NCBI GenBank assembly: GCA_029572965.1
Contig: JAKPQD010000143.1
Span: 89,270 to 153,269 of the forward strand
Length of the DNA stretch: 64,000 bases
Direction of reading: 5' to 3'
Source: Bacteroidota bacterium
Lineage (GTDB): Bacteria > Bacteroidota > Bacteroidia > Bacteroidales > DTGW01
In this document: positions 34,719 through 42,765 of the stretch, piece after piece
Position numbering within the stretch: position 1 is the stretch's first letter
How the letters are laid out: every line of letters starts with the position of its first letter
Made by a program: the position numbers and the translations under genes
Notes under the pieces: model-generated
Told to the model about the DNA's origin: nothing
The model's input: only the letters and a program-made list of their open reading frames with translations
The model's database searches: none

Positions 34719-35036
34719 TTAATTAATAAAATCAAATTCAATCTCTATTTTTTCACTTTTTTGATTTTCTTTCAGCCTGAATGTCCCGGTGTACGTTATA
34801 GCAACATTTTCTTTGTTTGAGGCTTCAATAAGTATGTTAGTAAGCTTTTCGCGAGCAACTTCATCGCAATCGGCATTGAAATGGAGCAACATCCGGTCAG
34901 GGTCTTTATTGTCGAATTGTAAAATAAATACCGAATTGTCGGCAAAAACCAAATCGTCATAGACATAAGTAACATCCAGTCCTGTAGATGCCACTATATT
35001 CATTGCTTTTCCCAAGGGCCTGAATGGTATTTCCAT
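34719..35036 (-). CDS. Unrecognised 105-residue protein upstream of nifA
   Basis: Starts MEIPFRPLGKAMNIVASTGLD and ends KIEIEFDFIN. Soluble, acidic, mixed alpha/beta, with a single Cys (NADCDEVARE). The middle part (VFADNSVFILQFDNKDPDRMLLHFNADC) looks like a small beta domain. No family recognised. It is 6 bp after the Nif11-like gene, so translation is probably coupled. Position suggests a partner for NifA or for the other small proteins of this operon; that is inference. Confidence 0.75.
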   Translation of the reverse strand: MEIPFRPLGKAMNIVASTGLDVTYVYDDLVFADNSVFILQFDNKDPDRMLLHFNADCDEVAREKLTNILIEASNKENVAITYTGTFRLKENQKSEKIEIEFDFIN

Positions 35037-35042
35037 GACTTT

Positions 35043-35297
35043 TCAATTTGCTAATGAGTAATACAAAAACCTGAACCAATTTACTTTTCCAAATAGCCAG
35101 TCTGCCTCTTCCTGGCTTTGGCATTTGGCATGAAAAACGTTGGCTGCTTCTTCAAATTCGTCTATGGTGAAGCTCATTTGGTGCATGTCCAGGATTTTTA
35201 CCAGTTCGCCTTTGTTTTTGCAACGGTAGATACTTTGGCGCAATTCGTCTCTTTCGTCCATCTGTCTAAAGAGCACTCCTACATTGTTTATTGACAT
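35043..35297 (-). CDS. Nif11-like small protein
   Basis: 84 residues, mostly helical. RQMDERDELRQSIYRCKNKGELVKILDMHQMSFTIDEFEEA follows the Nif11 pattern (an xxDxxLRxxL helix, a short linker, then a helix-turn around a hydrophobic residue). Nif11 proteins occur in nif clusters of cyanobacteria and others with unknown role; the same domain serves as leader of some RiPP precursors. Here there is no Gly-Gly cleavage site and no RiPP modification enzyme nearby, so a nif-related role is more likely. Lies between the NifX-like gene and orf105. Confidence 0.7.
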   Translation of the reverse strand: MSINNVGVLFRQMDERDELRQSIYRCKNKGELVKILDMHQMSFTIDEFEEAANVFHAKCQSQEEADWLFGKVNWFRFLYYSLAN

Positions 35298-35318
35298 ATC
35301 TGTAATATTTTAGTGGGT

Positions 35319-35705
35319 TTAATGACAATCTGATTCGGGGCCGCAGCTAAGGCAATCTTTGGCACATTCGCCTGTAAGCAGCGATTCGTATATGTCAAAG
35401 GCCCTTATCTGCCCAGCTTTGCAGCGGCTTATGTTTTCTTCTAACGAAGTGCTATGCGCTTTGCATGTTACAATATTGTTTTCTTTGAATACCCTAAGCG
35501 ACATAAAAGAGTAGAAAGGGCTTACAACATGCGATATTTTGTTGTTTACCAGTGAATTGAACAACAGTTGAGCTTCCTGGTGGGTGTTTTCAAGCTCAAT
35601 GGTCTGTTGCCTGTCATTGGCCAAATCAATTATGTAAATGAGTTTTGAATGGGCAAAGTCTTGCGCCAATTCGTTGCTGTTTTTTAATGGGATACCTATT
35701 TTCAT
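35319..35705 (-). CDS. NifX-like cofactor-domain protein with Cys-rich tail
   Basis: 128 residues. The Nitro_FeMo-Co domain (1-105) begins MKIGIPLKNSNELAQDFAHSKLIYIIDL and contains NKISHVVSPFYSFMSLRVF. The tail ECAKDCLSCGPESDCH has four Cys and a final His in 16 residues, a possible iron-sulfur or metal site. No such tail is on the NifX-like protein at 22047. First gene of the nifA operon, directly after a -24/-12-like promoter; it ends 21 bp before the Nif11-like gene. Confidence 0.82.
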   Translation of the reverse strand: MKIGIPLKNSNELAQDFAHSKLIYIIDLANDRQQTIELENTHQEAQLLFNSLVNNKISHVVSPFYSFMSLRVFKENNIVTCKAHSTSLEENISRCKAGQIRAFDIYESLLTGECAKDCLSCGPESDCH

Positions 35706-35730
35706 ACCATAAAGATTTTATATATGGCAT

Positions 35731-35756
35731 AACAAAAAGCATTCCAAAGTGTGTAA
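35731..35756 (-). promoter_or_regulatory. -24/-12-like promoter and TTACA box of the nifX-like/nifA operon
   Basis: On the minus strand TTACACACTTTGGAATG starts a site TGGAATGCTTTTTGTT (35731-35746), which keeps GG at -24 and TTG at -12. TTACA (35752-35756) lies five bases before TGG, the same as for nifH and mop. Upstream is the palindrome GTTCA-N5-TGAAC (35758-35772). The leader would be only about 15 nt. Confidence 0.55.
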
Positions 35757-35910
35757 TGTTCAGTAAATGAACAATTTGAAACAACTTATCCTATTTATAA
35801 TTTTGTTAATCATCTCAAAAAATTACAAAAAAGTAAATGTTGAGATTAATGACCTTTTTAAAGTTTGACATAAGAAGAATGTATAGGTATTTGATATTTA
35901 CAGGTATTAC

Positions 35911-36112
35911 AAACTTTTGCCTTGAAGCAAAAGATTCAATAAAAGCGGCGGAGCCTTAAAAAGAAAAATTCCTTATTATTGCCTTTTTGTTCGATTTCGG
36001 CCGAGAAGCCTAACGCTCTTGTTGTTTGCATATTGCAACATCACAAGGCTTCGAGGGTGAAAGAGTTAAGGCGATAAGAGTTTTTGAGCAACTTTTTTCG
36101 ATAAAAAGTTGC
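35911..36112. repeat. Dispersed repeat with several hairpins
   Basis: It contains TTTTGC-CTTGAA-GCAAAA (35915-35932), GAAGCC/GGCTTC arms around TGTTGTTTGCATATTGCAACA, and CAACTTTTT/AAAAAGTTG (36089-36111). No gene seen. By its composition it is a repeat element of the phylum rather than a regulatory region, but this was not checked by search. Confidence 0.55.
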
Positions 36113-36197
36113 ATGAGACTTTGTATTTATTGCTTTTTAAACAATAATTGACGATGTTGTCCTTATATCGAACTCGCGTTTTTTTAGGAAAGACTTT

Positions 36198-36423
36198 TTA
36201 ATCCTACTTTGACAGATTAGCAATAACCTTCTCCTAACCGCGTAGCGGTGGAATATTTGCAGAAGATGAGTTTTATAATGATTAAGCCACGTAGTGGCGA
36301 AATATTATTTTGGCACTACGCACCTTATTTCGATGGTGTATTCTCTTTTATTAAACCCAACTATTCCCTCTTAATTCTCTTTTATTAAATTCCAGTTTAT
36401 TAAACCTGTCAAAGTAGAATTAA
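36198..36423. repeat. Nested inverted-repeat element E4
   Basis: Arms TTAATCCTACTTTGACAG (36198-36215) and CTGTCAAAGTAGAATTAA (36406-36423) match with one mismatch in 18. Inside are two related small hairpins, CCGCGTAGCGG and CCACGTAGTGG, each followed by (T/C)GGAATATTT- or CGAAATATT-like sequence. Confidence 0.7.
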
Positions 36424-36460
36424 ATTGTTGCCTATAATGTAAATGCAGTAAGTGGTTATA

Positions 36461-36847
36461 TCATTCTTTCGAAAGGAACCCGTTGATGTTGGCGTACAAC
36501 AACTCCGGGTCTATTGGTTTTGCCAGAAAACAGTCGCATCCGGCTTCTTTGCTTTTGGTTATGTATGAGTCAAAGGCATAAGCCGACTGGATAATCACAG
36601 GAAGGTCTTTTTTTACCTTTTTGATAATACGTGTAGCCTGCCAGCTGCTCATGTCGGGCAACTGAATGTCCATCAGGATAAGGTCTATGTCTTTATTTTC
36701 GTGTGTGGCGTATATTGCATCAGAGGCTGTTCCTACTTGTATTACCTTAGCTCCTGTTTTGTCAAGCAGGTCTTTTAAATACATAGCGCTCACAGGGTCA
36801 TCTTCGACAATCAAAAATGTACGGGAACTATAATTTGGGCTACTCAT
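36461..36847 (-). CDS. Single-domain response regulator (CheY-like)
   Basis: 128 residues, one receiver domain: FLIVEDDPVSAMYLKDLL (acidic pair), phospho-acceptor Asp in LILMDIQLPDMSSW, then QSAYAF and the conserved Lys in FLAKPIDPELL. No output domain. Such proteins act by protein contact or accept phosphate from hybrid kinases; none is nearby. It is 24 bp after frr and in the same direction, so it may be transcribed with pyrH and frr. Confidence 0.92.
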   Translation of the reverse strand: MSSPNYSSRTFLIVEDDPVSAMYLKDLLDKTGAKVIQVGTASDAIYATHENKDIDLILMDIQLPDMSSWQATRIIKKVKKDLPVIIQSAYAFDSYITKSKEAGCDCFLAKPIDPELLYANINGFLSKE

Positions 36848-36871
36848 TGGGCAAATGGGGTTTTATTTGGG

Positions 36872-37435
36872 CTATACAACCATTATTTCTGCTTCTTTCT
36901 TTTGAAGGACTTCTTCTACCTTCTTTGAGAAGTGGTCAGTTGTTTTTTGCATGTCTTCTTCGGCTTTTTTTATTTCATCTTCCGGAATGCCTTGTTTCTG
37001 GAGTTTCTTGATTTCTTCAATAGCTTCACGGCGCGCATTACGGATACTTACTTTAGCATTTTCGCCTTCATGCTTTACTTGTTTTACAAGACCTTGACGG
37101 CGTTCTTCCGTAAGCGGGGGGATACTTATGCGGATAACTTCACCATTATTTACCGGGGTAAGGCCAAGGTTTGCAGCAAATACCGCTTTTTCCAAAGCAT
37201 CTATTAACTTCTTTTCCCAAGGTTGGATAACTAAGGTACGTGCGTCCTGTGTATTTACATTGGCTACCTGGGTAATAGGCACTCTGGAACCATAGTAATC
37301 TACCATTACTCCGGCAAGCATCGCAGGACTGGCCTTGCCTGCCCTGATTTTAAGCAATTCGCTTTCAAGATGCACAAGCGCTTTGTTCATTTTATCTTTG
37401 GCATCGTCCATGTAAAGTTGTACTTCTTCGCTCAT
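36872..37435 (-). CDS. frr: Ribosome recycling factor
   Basis: 187 residues, standard length. MDDAKDKMNKALVHLESELLKIRAGKASPAMLAGVMVDYYGSRVPI is the helical domain start; the centre has WEKKLIDALEKAVFAANLGLTP; the C-terminal helix has LTEERRQGLVKQVKHEGENAKVSIRNARR. Works with EF-G to split post-termination ribosomes. Follows pyrH by 29 bp, the usual pairing in bacteria. Confidence 0.98.
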   Translation of the reverse strand: MSEEVQLYMDDAKDKMNKALVHLESELLKIRAGKASPAMLAGVMVDYYGSRVPITQVANVNTQDARTLVIQPWEKKLIDALEKAVFAANLGLTPVNNGEVIRISIPPLTEERRQGLVKQVKHEGENAKVSIRNARREAIEEIKKLQKQGIPEDEIKKAEEDMQKTTDHFSKKVEEVLQKKEAEIMVV

Positions 37436-37464
37436 AATGGTAAAAATTTAAACGACCTAAGTTA

Positions 37465-38175
37465 TTATTTTTTTATTAATGTACCAATTTTTTCGCCTGA
37501 AATTAACTTCTTCAGGTTCCCTAACTTATTCATATCGAAAACGATAATAGGCATATTGTTTTCAGAACATAAAGTGAAGGCGGTTAAATCCATGATGTTC
37601 AAGCCTTTGCTGTAAGCCTCAGCAAAAGTAAGTTCATCATACTTTGTTGCTTTAGGGTCTTTCTCGGGGTCAGCGGTATAAACTCCGTCAACCCTTGTGC
37701 CTTTAAGCAATGCGTCAACTTCAAGTTCTACAGCACGCAATGCTGAAGCAGAATCTGTGGTGAAATATGGGTTTCCCGTACCTGCTGTGATAATGATAAC
37801 GTTGCCATTGTTCATGGCTTCAATAGCTTTACTTTTGCTATAAGCTTCACCTACAGGGTGCATTGAAAAAGCAGTAAAGAGTTTTACTTTTGTTTTCAGG
37901 CTTTCAAGCATCGACTCAATGGCCAATCCGTTGATAGTTGTAGCAAGCATGCCCATGTAATCGCCTTTGTAGCGGTCAAAGCCTTTGTCAACGCCACGCA
38001 TACCCCTGAAAATGTTGCCACCTCCGATAACGATGGCTATCTGTACGCCTTCCTTTGCAGTTTCAGACACTTGCTTGCAATATTCTTCCAGACGGGCAGT
38101 ATCAATGCCGTGTCCTTGTTGTCCCATCAGTGCTTCTCCACTGAGTTTGAGCAATATACGCTTGTACTTCAACAT
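37465..38175 (-). CDS. pyrH: UMP kinase
   Basis: 236 residues from the ATG at 38175 (MLKYKRILLKLSGEALMG); the frame is open up to 38298, but the upstream residues are not part of the family. Amino-acid-kinase fold: KLSGEAL, IVIGGGNIFRG, GTGNPYFTTDSASALRAVELEVDALLKGT. Phosphorylates UMP to UDP; hexameric, feedback-controlled by UTP. First of pyrH-frr-response regulator. Confidence 0.98.
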   Translation of the reverse strand: MLKYKRILLKLSGEALMGQQGHGIDTARLEEYCKQVSETAKEGVQIAIVIGGGNIFRGMRGVDKGFDRYKGDYMGMLATTINGLAIESMLESLKTKVKLFTAFSMHPVGEAYSKSKAIEAMNNGNVIIITAGTGNPYFTTDSASALRAVELEVDALLKGTRVDGVYTADPEKDPKATKYDELTFAEAYSKGLNIMDLTAFTLCSENNMPIIVFDMNKLGNLKKLISGEKIGTLIKK

Positions 38176-38374
38176 AATTATCTGTTTTCTGTCGCCAAAA
38201 TTAGAAATTTTGCTGTAAAACACGTAAAAAATTGACGATTTGAAAGATAATTTATGCGAGTGGATGGAAATTGGAGATAAAAAAAGCAGACGAGTCAATA
38301 TTCAATTAGTGAGACATCAGTTCAATCTATACGGTTTAGTTTTTCAATGCTTTTCCCCGCTGGCGCATAGCCGT

Positions 38375-38667
38375 CAAGCTAAGAAATTTTGTATATGAAT
38401 TTGATTTTGAAGCCCTGTAGAGGCGACATATTTGTAGAAAAAAGTTGTTAAACAGAGAACGCACCAAGCACAAATATAATACAACGAACGAATGCTGAAT
38501 GGTGCGTAATTTGGAGAAGCTTTTTAAATGCAGTTCTTCTATTGCGCGCCCGAAAGAGTTTCGTACATTTTCAAACATTCATCTGGCGCGCTTTTTATCA
38601 ATACTTCCTGTCTCTACAAATATGTCGCCCCTACAGGGCTTGAATACAATACTTATTTCTTAGCTTG
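38375..38667. repeat. Nested element E5: three inverted repeats around a two-hairpin core
   Basis: Outer arms CAAGCTAAGAAAT (38375-38387) and ATTTCTTAGCTTG (38655-38667) are perfect. Second arms of 28 bases (38411-38438 and 38613-38640) have one mismatch. The core (38459-38591), on the minus strand, has GCGCGCC/GGCGCGC and ACGCACCA/TGGTGCGT stems and is a relative of the E2 core. It occupies most of the 665-bp gap before the ECF sigma gene, in which I see no gene. An open frame at 38336-38578 comes from the repeat. Confidence 0.8.
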
Positions 38668-38840
38668 GCGGTGGTAGGGGTGGCTATATCATATTTTTTA
38701 ATTTGTTTACCTTGGTTCGTAGTACCTGTCATTGTCTTAAAAAATAACGATATAGGTATATATTTACAAAATTTTCAACATGGCATGCAACCTTTGCCAT
38801 GCGAATATAATTATTAGTCAAAACCCCTTTATTAGAACTT

Positions 38841-39377
38841 TTGGACGAACGTATTCTTATATCAAAATGTATCTCAGGTAATGAAAAAGCACAAAAGCTT
38901 TTTTATGACACATTCGCTAACCAAATGTTTAGGTTGTGTTTGCGTTATACTGGCGATTACCACGATGCTGAAGATGTTATGATTATTGCTTTTCATAAGG
39001 TTTTTAAGAATATTAGAAATTTTGAATACCGTGGTGATGGCAGTTTGAAAAGATGGGTTAAAACAATTATGATCAATGAATCGCTAATGTTTTTGAAAAG
39101 TTCGCGTAAGTTTATGTTTGAAACTATTGATAATACTCATATTCAAATAGCAGATGGAATAGAAAACACTATAGATGCTGAACAAATATATCAACTTATC
39201 CTTAAGTTGCCCGATGGATACAGGACAGTGGTAAACTTGTTTATTATTGATGGCTTGAGCCACGAGGAAATAGCTAATCAGCTTGGCATAAGCGTTAATA
39301 CTTCTAAGTCGCAGCTTTCACGTGCCAGGGCTTTGCTGAAGGAACAACTTTTTAAATTAGAAGAAAATGGAAGATAA
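38841..39377 (+). CDS. ECF-type RNA polymerase sigma factor
   Basis: 178 residues. Region 2 (RLCLRYTGDYHDAEDVMIIAFHKVFKNIRNFEYRGD) and region 4 (LPDGYRTVVNLFIIDGLSHEEIANQLGISVNTSKSQLSRARALL) are both complete. The start appears to be TTG at 38841, since no ATG is near and region 2 begins soon after. The next gene, a one-helix membrane protein, overlaps by 11 bp and is the likely anti-sigma partner. Confidence 0.92.
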   Translation: MDERILISKCISGNEKAQKLFYDTFANQMFRLCLRYTGDYHDAEDVMIIAFHKVFKNIRNFEYRGDGSLKRWVKTIMINESLMFLKSSRKFMFETIDNTHIQIADGIENTIDAEQIYQLILKLPDGYRTVVNLFIIDGLSHEEIANQLGISVNTSKSQLSRARALLKEQLFKLEENGR

Positions 39378-39996
39378 TTTTGATAAATATCTGAAACAGA
39401 AAATGGATGCTGTTAGTGATGCTCCAATTTCCGAGCATTTGTGGAACAAAGAAAATACCTGGCAGAAAATTGCCTTGGGAATTAAACCTCAGGGGAAAAG
39501 TGTGTCTATCAGGTGGTTTTATGCTGCTGCTTCTGTGTTGTTAGTGGTTTTAATTGGTTCATTGGTCTTTTACAACCATCTTTCGAAACAAATGAGCCAG
39601 CTTAGGGCTGAAAATAAAAGGCTTGGTGAAATTGCAATTAATCGAAACAACACTTCAGGCCCTGTTGAAAAGGTTCTGATTAAGACAGACACCGTCATTA
39701 AAGAGCTTATAAAAAAAGAAAATGTTCAAAATACTTTATTCATCCACGATACAGTGGTAATTGTGAAAGCCTCTGAAGAACAATTAGCTGTGAATGCCAT
39801 GCCTGACAAGGATAGTGTATCAGCATCATCTACCAATGAACCGCCAAAAAAGAGCAAACTTCATTTTGTTATAAACAACGAAATTTTTGTCGAAAATGAG
39901 AAATCCAAAGTAAAGCTTATTGGTTCTAAGGAACTTACACAAAAAGACCCGGAGCGAACAAAACAAGATGCTTCTATCAAATTCGCCTTTAACTGA
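39367..39996 (+). CDS. Single-pass membrane protein, probable anti-sigma factor
   Basis: 209 residues. A cytoplasmic N-terminus of about 55 residues, one transmembrane helix (FYAAASVLLVVLIGSLVFY, about 57-75), a coiled coil (SKQMSQLRAENKRLGEI) and a polar, probably periplasmic, C-terminal part. No zinc-binding HxxxCxxC motif is visible in the N-terminus, so it is not a classical ZAS anti-sigma. The function is inferred from its overlap with the ECF gene. Confidence 0.75.
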   Translation: MEDNFDKYLKQKMDAVSDAPISEHLWNKENTWQKIALGIKPQGKSVSIRWFYAAASVLLVVLIGSLVFYNHLSKQMSQLRAENKRLGEIAINRNNTSGPVEKVLIKTDTVIKELIKKENVQNTLFIHDTVVIVKASEEQLAVNAMPDKDSVSASSTNEPPKKSKLHFVINNEIFVENEKSKVKLIGSKELTQKDPERTKQDASIKFAFN

Positions 39997-40105
39997 TGTT
40001 GTAACTGTGAGATGGTAGCATTTCCCCTCCTTTATATGGAGGAGTGGGAGCATAGCCGTCAACTTAAGGAATAATTTAGACACCATTGGAAGCAACAAGA
40101 AAATA

Positions 40106-40143
40106 TCCACCCCCTACCCCCGCCAGCGGGGGTAGGGGGTGGA
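40106..40143. repeat. Perfect 38-bp GC-rich palindrome
   Basis: Two 18-base arms (TCCACCCCCTACCCCCGC and its exact reverse complement) around CA. It is the cleanest copy of the repeat also found as inverted pairs at 8685-8813 and 45735-45873. Confidence 0.9.
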
Positions 40144-40212
40144 ATTAAACGCAACTAATTTTAAGTTGATGGCTAGTGGTTCTATTATTAAAATAACCTA
40201 AAAATGTAAAAT

Positions 40213-41241
40213 ATGAAAACATTAAAAAAATCTGCATTCATTGCATTATTTGTATTTATATCTCTTAGTATCACTGCACAAGGTTTTCCCGAAAAGCTTA
40301 TTCTGCTTACAAGTAGTGATGTGAAAATGGTTATCGAGACGAGAGAAATATTGGACATTCCGCATGAAAAGAAACAGGATACCCTTTTTATGAACCTGCT
40401 TTCGGACATTAGCAAAGTTCAGGATTCGCTGACCAGGCTGAATGTGCCTTTGCAAATATTTTACAGCACAATGGACAAGGATAGCAGAAGCATGAAAGTT
40501 GCCAATAACGCTGAGACTAAGGCTGAGTTCATTTTCAAAGGCGCTTCTGATACGGTTAGGAGCAATTTTTTCAATTACAAAATTGAGTGTGACTTGAATT
40601 GGAACAACAAGCTGATTTTATATACCAACAACCTGTCTGAGCTGGGAGAATTGAAAAACACTTCTTTTTCTGATATAGTTCAGCAGGCTCAAGCTGACAT
40701 TGCTTTACGCAAAATACCGTCTTATAAAGCCAAAACCTGTTTGTACAAAATAAACCATAACCAACTTGACGCTACTTCTGCTGACATCAAACAACAAGGT
40801 ACATTTATTATTACTCCTGGCATGGATTTTGGCTTAAGTTATCTGAATGACAGGTTTATGCCCAATATCTCCATGTCTATGGCCTATGTATTTTCGCCCA
40901 AAAATGAAAAGAAATGTATGCTTGGTATTTCGGGAGAAATATTTTATAATATGGATACTGCAGAAGCTTATAAAATGCAAGGTAATTCTTTTGTAGATGT
41001 TTTCTTTCATGCTAAAAACCCTTATAGTCCGATTTATTATGCGTCTGATTTTCGGTTTTTTATTGGCTATTTAGTTCATCGTGAAGGGGTTGTTTTTCCT
41101 AAAAATTCATGGCGTTTTGGCTTGGATATGCCGGCAGGGAAGAACTTTCGTATAAATTATGTTGTCTATTTAAATGATTTCGGTAGTAATAACAAAAACA
41201 AGGGTTTGTTTGAAATTGGGATAAAATATAAGTTCTTTTAA
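40213..41241 (+). CDS. Secreted or outer-membrane protein of unknown function
   Basis: 342 residues. Signal peptide MKTLKKSAFIALFVFISLSITAQ. The rest is beta-rich; the end (RINYVVYLNDFGSNNKNKGLFEIGIKYKFF) closes with an aromatic residue, as do outer-membrane barrels. I do not recognise a family. It follows the sigma/anti-sigma pair by about 215 bp including a palindrome, and comes directly before the ABC exporter genes. Confidence 0.72.
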   Translation: MKTLKKSAFIALFVFISLSITAQGFPEKLILLTSSDVKMVIETREILDIPHEKKQDTLFMNLLSDISKVQDSLTRLNVPLQIFYSTMDKDSRSMKVANNAETKAEFIFKGASDTVRSNFFNYKIECDLNWNNKLILYTNNLSELGELKNTSFSDIVQQAQADIALRKIPSYKAKTCLYKINHNQLDATSADIKQQGTFIITPGMDFGLSYLNDRFMPNISMSMAYVFSPKNEKKCMLGISGEIFYNMDTAEAYKMQGNSFVDVFFHAKNPYSPIYYASDFRFFIGYLVHREGVVFPKNSWRFGLDMPAGKNFRINYVVYLNDFGSNNKNKGLFEIGIKYKFF

Positions 41242-41295
41242 AAATTGTTCAAAATTGTTATAATTTGCGGTCGGCAACCTTTAACCTCGATAAAT

Positions 41296-42759
41296 ATGAT
41301 TAATCTACTTATCCATCACTGGAAAGAAAAACAACGCTCTCCATTTTGGCAAAAAAGCATTGCACTAAATATCATTTTAGGGATTTTATGTTTATATCTG
41401 TTGCTCAATGTTTTAGCATTAAGCTTTTTTGCCGATAAGATAATTCAGGAAACATACAAAGGCAGAGATGTTGTAGAAACCTTTACTGGCTTATTGTTTT
41501 ATTACTTTTCATTCGACCTGGTTATCCGGTTTTTGTTTCAACAGCTTCCAACGTTATCCATTCAGCCTTACCTCACGCTTCCGATTAAAAAAAGCAAACT
41601 GTTGCATTATCCTTTGATAAAAAGCGGGTCAAGTTTCTTTAATATAGTGGCAATACTTATTCTTCTTCCTTTCTTTATAAAGGTTGTATGTGCAACGCAC
41701 TCATTTCCATTTTGTTTTGCATGGATTGTAGCGTTGTTTTCATTCATTATTGCTAATAACTATCTAAACTTTTTGTTGAAGAAATATTTTGCCAAGCGTC
41801 CGTTACTTATCCTGTTATTGCTGGCCTTTGTGGGCTTGTTTATTTTCTTTGATATTGCCAAAATCGTTTCATGTTCGAGTTACTTTTCTGCGATATTGAT
41901 TTACCTGGCAAATACTCCTTTTCTGATCATCATTCCGGTGGCGTTGGCTGCACTTACTTATTATTTGGCTTATTTTCTTCTTAAGAAGAACTCCTATGTT
42001 GAAGACAAACTGACTGATAAGCGAAGGAATGCTGATAGTTTTTTATTCTTAAAACGTTTTGGGGAAATTGGAGATTTAGTGCATATTGAAATCAAAATGA
42101 TTTTGCGGAATAAGCGGCCCAAATCATTGTTATACTTTAGCCTTATATTTTTAGCCTATGGGTTTATGTTTTATAAAAAGCAGAATTTGGACAATTACTT
42201 ACTTCTTAGTTTTGTCGGGGTACTAATGACTGCAATGTTTGCATTGAATCATGGGCAGTTCATGTTTGCTTGGGAAAGTTCTTTTTTCGATAGTTTTATG
42301 ACGAAAAAAATCTCCCCATACAATTATGTAAAATCGAAGTATTTGTTTTTTACTGTTTTATGCCTTTTATCGTTTATTGTTTCTTTACCTTATGCCTTAA
42401 TAAGCTATAAAATAGGCATAATCAATGTGTCTCTATTGCTTTATAATGTGGGTGTTTCATCATTTATTCTGATATTTTTTGGCACCTACAATTCAACTCG
42501 TATTGATTTAGGGAAGAGCCAGTTTATGAATTATCAGGGTATCGGGGCTACTCAATTTTTATTAATACTGCCAATTATGGGTATCCCTGTGCTGGTGTAT
42601 TTACTGTTCAATCTTTTTGATATTCCCCAATATAGCTTTTATGTTTTAGGGATTTTAGGCATTATTGGCATTGCTTTTAATAAATACCTTCTACAGCTTG
42701 TGACTGATCAGTTTATAAAAAGGAAATATAAAATGGCTTATGGTTTTAGACAAAAATAG
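41296..42759 (+). CDS. DUF5687-family membrane protein, probable ABC exporter permease
   Basis: 487 residues from the ATG at 41296 (MINLLIHHWKEKQRSPFWQKS); the frame begins at 41245. About twelve hydrophobic segments. The opening HHWKEKQRSPFWQKSI and LPIKKSKLLHYPLIKS are typical of DUF5687 proteins, which are Bacteroidota ABC-2-like permeases. The following gene is an ABC ATPase, 6 bp away, so they form one transporter. The substrate is unknown. Confidence 0.83.
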   Translation: MINLLIHHWKEKQRSPFWQKSIALNIILGILCLYLLLNVLALSFFADKIIQETYKGRDVVETFTGLLFYYFSFDLVIRFLFQQLPTLSIQPYLTLPIKKSKLLHYPLIKSGSSFFNIVAILILLPFFIKVVCATHSFPFCFAWIVALFSFIIANNYLNFLLKKYFAKRPLLILLLLAFVGLFIFFDIAKIVSCSSYFSAILIYLANTPFLIIIPVALAALTYYLAYFLLKKNSYVEDKLTDKRRNADSFLFLKRFGEIGDLVHIEIKMILRNKRPKSLLYFSLIFLAYGFMFYKKQNLDNYLLLSFVGVLMTAMFALNHGQFMFAWESSFFDSFMTKKISPYNYVKSKYLFFTVLCLLSFIVSLPYALISYKIGIINVSLLLYNVGVSSFILIFFGTYNSTRIDLGKSQFMNYQGIGATQFLLILPIMGIPVLVYLLFNLFDIPQYSFYVLGILGIIGIAFNKYLLQLVTDQFIKRKYKMAYGFRQK

Positions 42760-42765
42760 AATGTT

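Noticed and set aside
35043..35297. RiPP precursor with a Nif11 leader
   Set aside because: No Gly-Gly cleavage site, no Cys/Ser/Thr-rich core and no modification or export gene in the neighbourhood.
38336..38578. Open frame of 80 codons on the minus strand downstream of the ECF gene region
   Set aside because: It lies in nested repeats E5. Some similarity to the translation of E2 is explained by the shared repeat core.
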